Shown: one piece after another, positions 59,791 to 64,000 of the stretch | Layout: each line of letters opens with the position of its first letter | How positions within the stretch are numbered: the first letter of the stretch is position 1 | DNA from: Hordeum vulgare subsp. vulgare | Lineage: Eukaryota > Streptophyta > Magnoliopsida > Poales > Poaceae | Length of the DNA: 64,000 nucleotides | Assembly: GCF_904849725.1 (NCBI RefSeq) | Contig: NC_058520.1 | Span: 536,104,083 to 536,168,082, forward strand | Direction of reading: 5' to 3' | Translations under genes and position numbers: made by a program | The notes under the pieces: model-generated | The model's input: only the letters and a program-made list of their open reading frames with translations | Database searches by the model: none | What the model was told of the DNA's origin: nothing

Positions 59791-62700
59791 CCAAGAATAA
59801 ACCCAAACCCGAGACTAAGTGCTTCCGTTATGAGGGGAACAGTCACTGAGGCGGAGCAACTCTATATACTTGGTAGATAAGAAGGCTGGCAAAGTCGAAA
59901 GAAGTATATTTGATGAACATGAAGTTGATGTGTACTTTACTAGTACTCCTAGTAGCGCGAGGGTATTGGATACCGGTTCGGTTGCTAAGTGATTAGTAAC
60001 ACGAAATGAAAGCTACGGTATAAAGTGAGACTAGCTAAAGGCGAGGTGACAATAAGTGTTAAAAGTGTTTCCAAGGTTGATGTGATCAAACGTCGCACGC
60101 TTCCTCTATCATCGGGATTGGTGGTAAAACCTAAATAAATGTTATTTGGTGTTTGAGTTGAGCATGAACATGATTGGATCATGTTTATTGCAATACGATT
60201 ATTCATTTAAAGAGAATAATAGTTGTTCTATTTGCTTGAATAATTACCCTCAATGGTTTATTGAATCTCGATCATAGTGTTACACATGTTCATAATATTA
60301 GTGCCAAAGATACAAAGTAATAATGATAGTACCACTTAGTTGTGGCACTGCCACTTGAGTCATGTTGGTATAAAATGCATGTAGAAGCTCCATACTGATG
60401 GATCTTTGTACTCACTGATTTTTGAAACGTTTGAGACATGCAAACCATACCTGTTGGTATAAATGCATGAAGAAACTCCATGAGAGATGGATCGTTTGGA
60501 CTTGCTTGATTTTGAATCACTTGAGACATGCAAAACATGCGACATGAAACAAGAGAATAACTTGTTGGGAATAATACATTTTTGATGTGTGCAGTCCAAT
60601 GAGTGCTAAGGCATGCAGTGGATATCGTTATGTTCTTACTTCATTGACGATTTGAGTAGATACAGGAGTATTTACTTGATGAATCACAAAGTCTGAAATA
60701 TTGAAAAGTTCAATTCTGTTTCAGAGTGAAGTTCGTCGTAACAAGAGGATAAATTGTCTACGATATGATCATAGAAATGAATATCTGAGTTACGAGTTTT
60801 GGTACGCAGTTAAGACAATGTGGAAATTGTTTCGCAGTTCATGCCACCTGGAACACCATAGTGTGATGATGTGTCTGAACGTCATAGCCACGCCCTATTT
60901 GATATGGTGCATATTATGATGTCTCTTATCGAATTACCACTATCGTTTATGGGTTATGCATTAGAGACAACCGCATTCACTTTAAATAGGTCATTGCATA
61001 TTTCTGTTGAGAGGACACAATATAGACTAAGGTTTAGAGAAATCTAAGCTGTCGTTTCTTGAAAGTTTGGGGCTGCAATGTTTATGTGAAAAAGGTTTCA
61101 ATCTGATAAGCTCGAACCCAAAGCGGATGAAAGCATCTTCATAGGATATCCAAAGCAGTTGGATACATTTCCTATCTCAGATCCGGAAGCAAAGTGTTTG
61201 TTTCTAGAAACGGATCCTTTCTCGAGGAAAGGTTTCTCTCGAAAGAATTGAGTGGGAGGGTGGTAGAACTTGACGAGGTTATTGAACCATCACTTCAACC
61301 AGTGTGTAGCAGGGCGCAGGAAGTTGTTCGTGTGGCGCCTACACTAATTGAAGTGGAAGCTGATGATGGTGATCATTAAGCATTGGATCAAGTTACTAGA
61401 AACCTCATAGGTCGACAAGGTCGCATACTACTACAGAGTGGTACGGTAACCCTGTCTTGGAGGTCATGTTGTTGAACAACAATGAACCTACGATTAATGG
61501 AGAAGCAATGGTGGGCCCGGATTCCGACAAATCGCTGGAGGCCATGAAATTCGAGAGAGAATCCATATGTGAGAACAAAGTATAGACTTTGGAAGAACTT
61601 GATGGTCGTAGGACTATTAAGTAAAGATGGATCTTTATAAGGAAGACAGACGATGATGGTGAATTGTCACTATTAAGAAAAGCTCGACTTGTCGCAAAGA
61701 TGTTTCCGCAAGATCAAATAGTTGACTATGATGAGACTTTCTCACTCGTAGCGATGCTAAAAGTCTATTGGAATTATGTTAGTAGTTGCTGCATTATTTG
61801 TGAAATATTGCACATAGGAAGACAAAACATTGTTTCCTCGACGGTTTCCTTGAGGAAAGATTGTATATGATACAACAAGAAGGTTTTGTCGATCCTAAGG
61901 ATACTAGCAAGTATGCAAGCTCCAGCGACCCTTCAATGGACTGGTGCAAGCATCTCGGAGTTGGAATATACACTTTGATGAGATGATCAAAGATTTTGGG
62001 TTTGTACAAGGTTTATGAGAAACTTGTATTTCCAAACAAGTGAGTGGGAGCACTATAGAATTTCTGATAAGTATATGTGGTTGACATATTGTTGATCAGA
62101 AGTAATGTAGAATTTCTGTAAAGCATACAAGGTTGTTTGAAAGGAGTTTTTCAAAGGAATACCTGGATTGAGCTACTTGAACGTTGAGCATCAAGATCTA
62201 TGGAGATAGATCGAAACGCTTAATAGAAGTTTCAACAAGATGCATGCCTTGACAAGTTTTTGAAGGAGTTCAAAATAGATTAGCAAAGAAGGAGTTCTTG
62301 ACTGTGTCGTAAGGTGTGAATTTGAGTAAGACTCAAAACCCGACCACGGCATAATAAAGAGAATAGACGAAGGTCGTCTTCTATGCCTTAGCCGTAGACT
62401 CTAAAGTATGCCATGCTGAGTACCGCACCTGATGTGTGCCTTGCAGCAAGTCTGTTAAGAGGTACACAAAGTGATCCAGGATTGAATCACTGATCAGCGG
62501 TCAAAGTTATCCTTAGTAACTAAATAGACTAAGGAATATTTCTCGATTATGGAGGTGGTTAAAGAGTTCGTCGTAAAGGGGTACGTCGATGCAAGCTTTG
62601 ACACTAATCCGAATAACTATGAGTAGTGAAACGGATTCGTATAGTAGAGTTGATATTTGGAGTATTTCCAAATATCACGTAGTAGCAGCATCTATAAGAT

Positions 62701-62855
62701 GACATAATGATTTGTAAAGAACACACGGATCTGAAAGTTTCAGAACCGTTGACTAAAACCTCTCTCACGAGCAAGACGTGATCAGACCCCGGAACTATAT
62801 GGGTGTTGGATTCGTTAGAATCACATGGTGATGTGAACTAGATTATCGACTCTAG
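59791..62855 (+). pseudogene. pol remnant of element H
   Basis: Protease/integrase/RT/RNase H order as in B. Integrase remnant 60701-60919 keeps RYDHRNEYLSYEF but then reads CHLEHHSVMMCLN instead of the PQRNGVSER region, as in A. RT has the Trp-to-stop TAG at 61583-61585. Short frames at 61194-61379 (SFLEERFLSKELSGRVVELD) and 61664-61870 (ARLVAKMF, DETFSLVAM) mark the linker and RT start. A diverged 88-bp tandem duplication at 60364-60539 is absent from A. Confidence 0.85.
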
Positions 62856-62858
62856 TGC

Positions 62859-62869
62859 AAGTGGGAGAC
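62859..62869 (+). other. Polypurine tract of element H
   Basis: AAGTGGGAGAC directly before the 3' LTR. Confidence 0.88.
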
Positions 62870-64000
62870 TGTTGGAAATATGCCCTAGAGGCAATAATAA
62901 ATTAGTTATTATTATATTTCTTTTTTCATGATAATCGTTTATTGTCCATGCTATAATTCTATTGATTGGAGACACAATACATGTGTGGATACATAGACAA
63001 AACATTGTCACTAGTAAGCCTCTAGTTGACTAGCTCGTTGATCAAAGATGGTCAAGGTTTCTGACCATAGGCAAGTGTTGTCACTTGATAACGGGATCAC
63101 ATCATTAGGAAAATCATGTGATGGACTAGACCCAAACTAATGAACGTAGCATGTTGATCGTGTCATTTTGTTGCTACTGTTTTTCTGCGTGTCAGGTATT
63201 TATCCCTATGACCATGAGATCATATAACTCACTGGCACCGGAGGAATACCTTGTGTGTATCAAACGTCACAACGTAACTGGGTGACTATAAAGATGCTCT
63301 ACAGGTATCTCCGAAGGTGTCCGTTGAGTTAGTATGGATCAAGACTAGGATTTGTCACTCTGTGTGACGGAGAGGTATCTCGGGGCCCACTCGGTAATAC
63401 AACATCACACACAAGCCTTGCAAGCAATGTGACTTAGTGTATGTGACAGGATCTTGTATTACGAAACGAGTAAAGAGACTTGCGGGTATACGAGATTGAA
63501 ATAGGTATGCAGATACTGACGATCGAATCTCGGGCAAGTAACATACCGAAGGACAAAGGGAATGACATACGGGATTATATGAATCCTTGGCACTGAGATA
63601 CAACCGATAAGATCTTCGTAGAATATGTAGGATCCAATATCGGCATCCAGGTCCCGCTATTGGATATTGACCGAGGAGTCTCTCAGGTCATGTCTACATA
63701 TTCTCGAACCCGCAGGGTCTGCACACTTAAGGTTCGACGTTGTTTTCTGCGTATTTGAGTTATATGGTTGGTTACCGAATGTTGTTCGGAGTCCTGGATG
63801 AGACCACGGACGTCATGAGGGTTTCCGGAATGGTCCGGAGATGAAGATTGATATATAGGATGACTTCATTTGATTACCGGAAAGTTTTCGACATTACCGG
63901 GAATGTACCGGGAATGACGAATGGGTTTCGGATGTTCACCGGGGGGGCAAGCCCACCCGGTGGAAGCCCATAGGTCTTAGGGGTTCCGCACCAGCCCTTA
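62870..64000 (+). repeat. 3' LTR of element H (partial)
   Basis: First 1131 bp of the LTR, TGTTGGAAATATGCCC onward, to the window edge. Matches 56086 onward with scattered differences. Confidence 0.93.

Larger units (their letters stand above)
56086..64000 (+). mobile_element. Copia LTR retrotransposon H, sister of element A (3' LTR cut by window end)
   Basis: Plus strand, 5' LTR 56086-57881, internal 57882-62869 (4988 bp), 3' LTR from 62870. It is inserted in element F after CCTAC (56081-56085). The internal domain is collinear with A and of nearly equal length, and shares its disabling lesions. Its LTR subtype begins TGTTGGAAATATGCCC. Confidence 0.93.

Overview
This window is intergenic DNA from a large grass genome, almost certainly a Triticeae species (wheat, Aegilops, rye or barley). 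It is built almost entirely of nested transposable elements of types typical of that tribe: Angela/WIS/BARE-type Copia elements with ~1.8 kb LTRs (TGTTGG...CCAACA), a non-coding large retrotransposon derivative (LARD) with ~5 kb LTRs, a Maximus-like Copia element, a CACTA transposon with TNP2 transposase, Gypsy elements with a tRNA-Asp-type primer site, and Stowaway and Tourist-like MITEs. Family names are from memory of sequence signatures, not from a search. I found no complete host gene, tRNA, rRNA or CRISPR array. One open minus-strand frame runs off the left edge (1-437) and is only a weak candidate exon.

Layout. 1-505 is GC-rich. 506-1535, 18965-19068 and 32316-32400 look like pieces of one older DNA transposon split by two insertions. 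The first insertion is Copia element A (1536-18964, minus strand, near-matching 5-bp target duplication). A is itself split by the better preserved Copia element B (6342-15246, minus strand, perfect TCTTC duplication). The second is LARD C (19069-32315, plus strand). Then come a Stowaway MITE (32411-32503), a Tourist-like MITE (32682-33044), a 355-bp diverged tandem duplication (33600-34310), AT-rich repeats, a 5'-truncated LINE (35790-36957) and a deleted Maximus-like Copia element D (37632-40789).

The right half is a deep nest. D is interrupted by CACTA element E (40790 onward), whose minus-strand TNP2 transposase gene (43190-46900) is broken. E is interrupted by Gypsy element F (48401 onward). 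F contains a 3.9 kb solo LTR G (49903-53768, perfect ATTTT duplication) and is then interrupted by Copia element H (56086 to the window end, plus strand). H is a sister copy of A.

How they work together: B carries nearly the whole Gag-protease-integrase-RT-RNase H frame with a few recent lesions. A and H share the same disabling lesions: a stop directly after the Gag start codon, the same Gag frameshift, the same integrase frameshift and the same Trp-to-stop in RT. They also have nearly equal, shortened internal domains. The simplest reading is a non-autonomous Copia lineage copied in its defective form, with proteins supplied by relatives of B. The LARD likewise depends on others. The best leads are this parasite family, the hairpins inside the CACTA element (47037-47252; 41824-42140; 42355-42600), the exon/intron-like layout of the LARD LTR, and the accessory ORF of unknown function in F.
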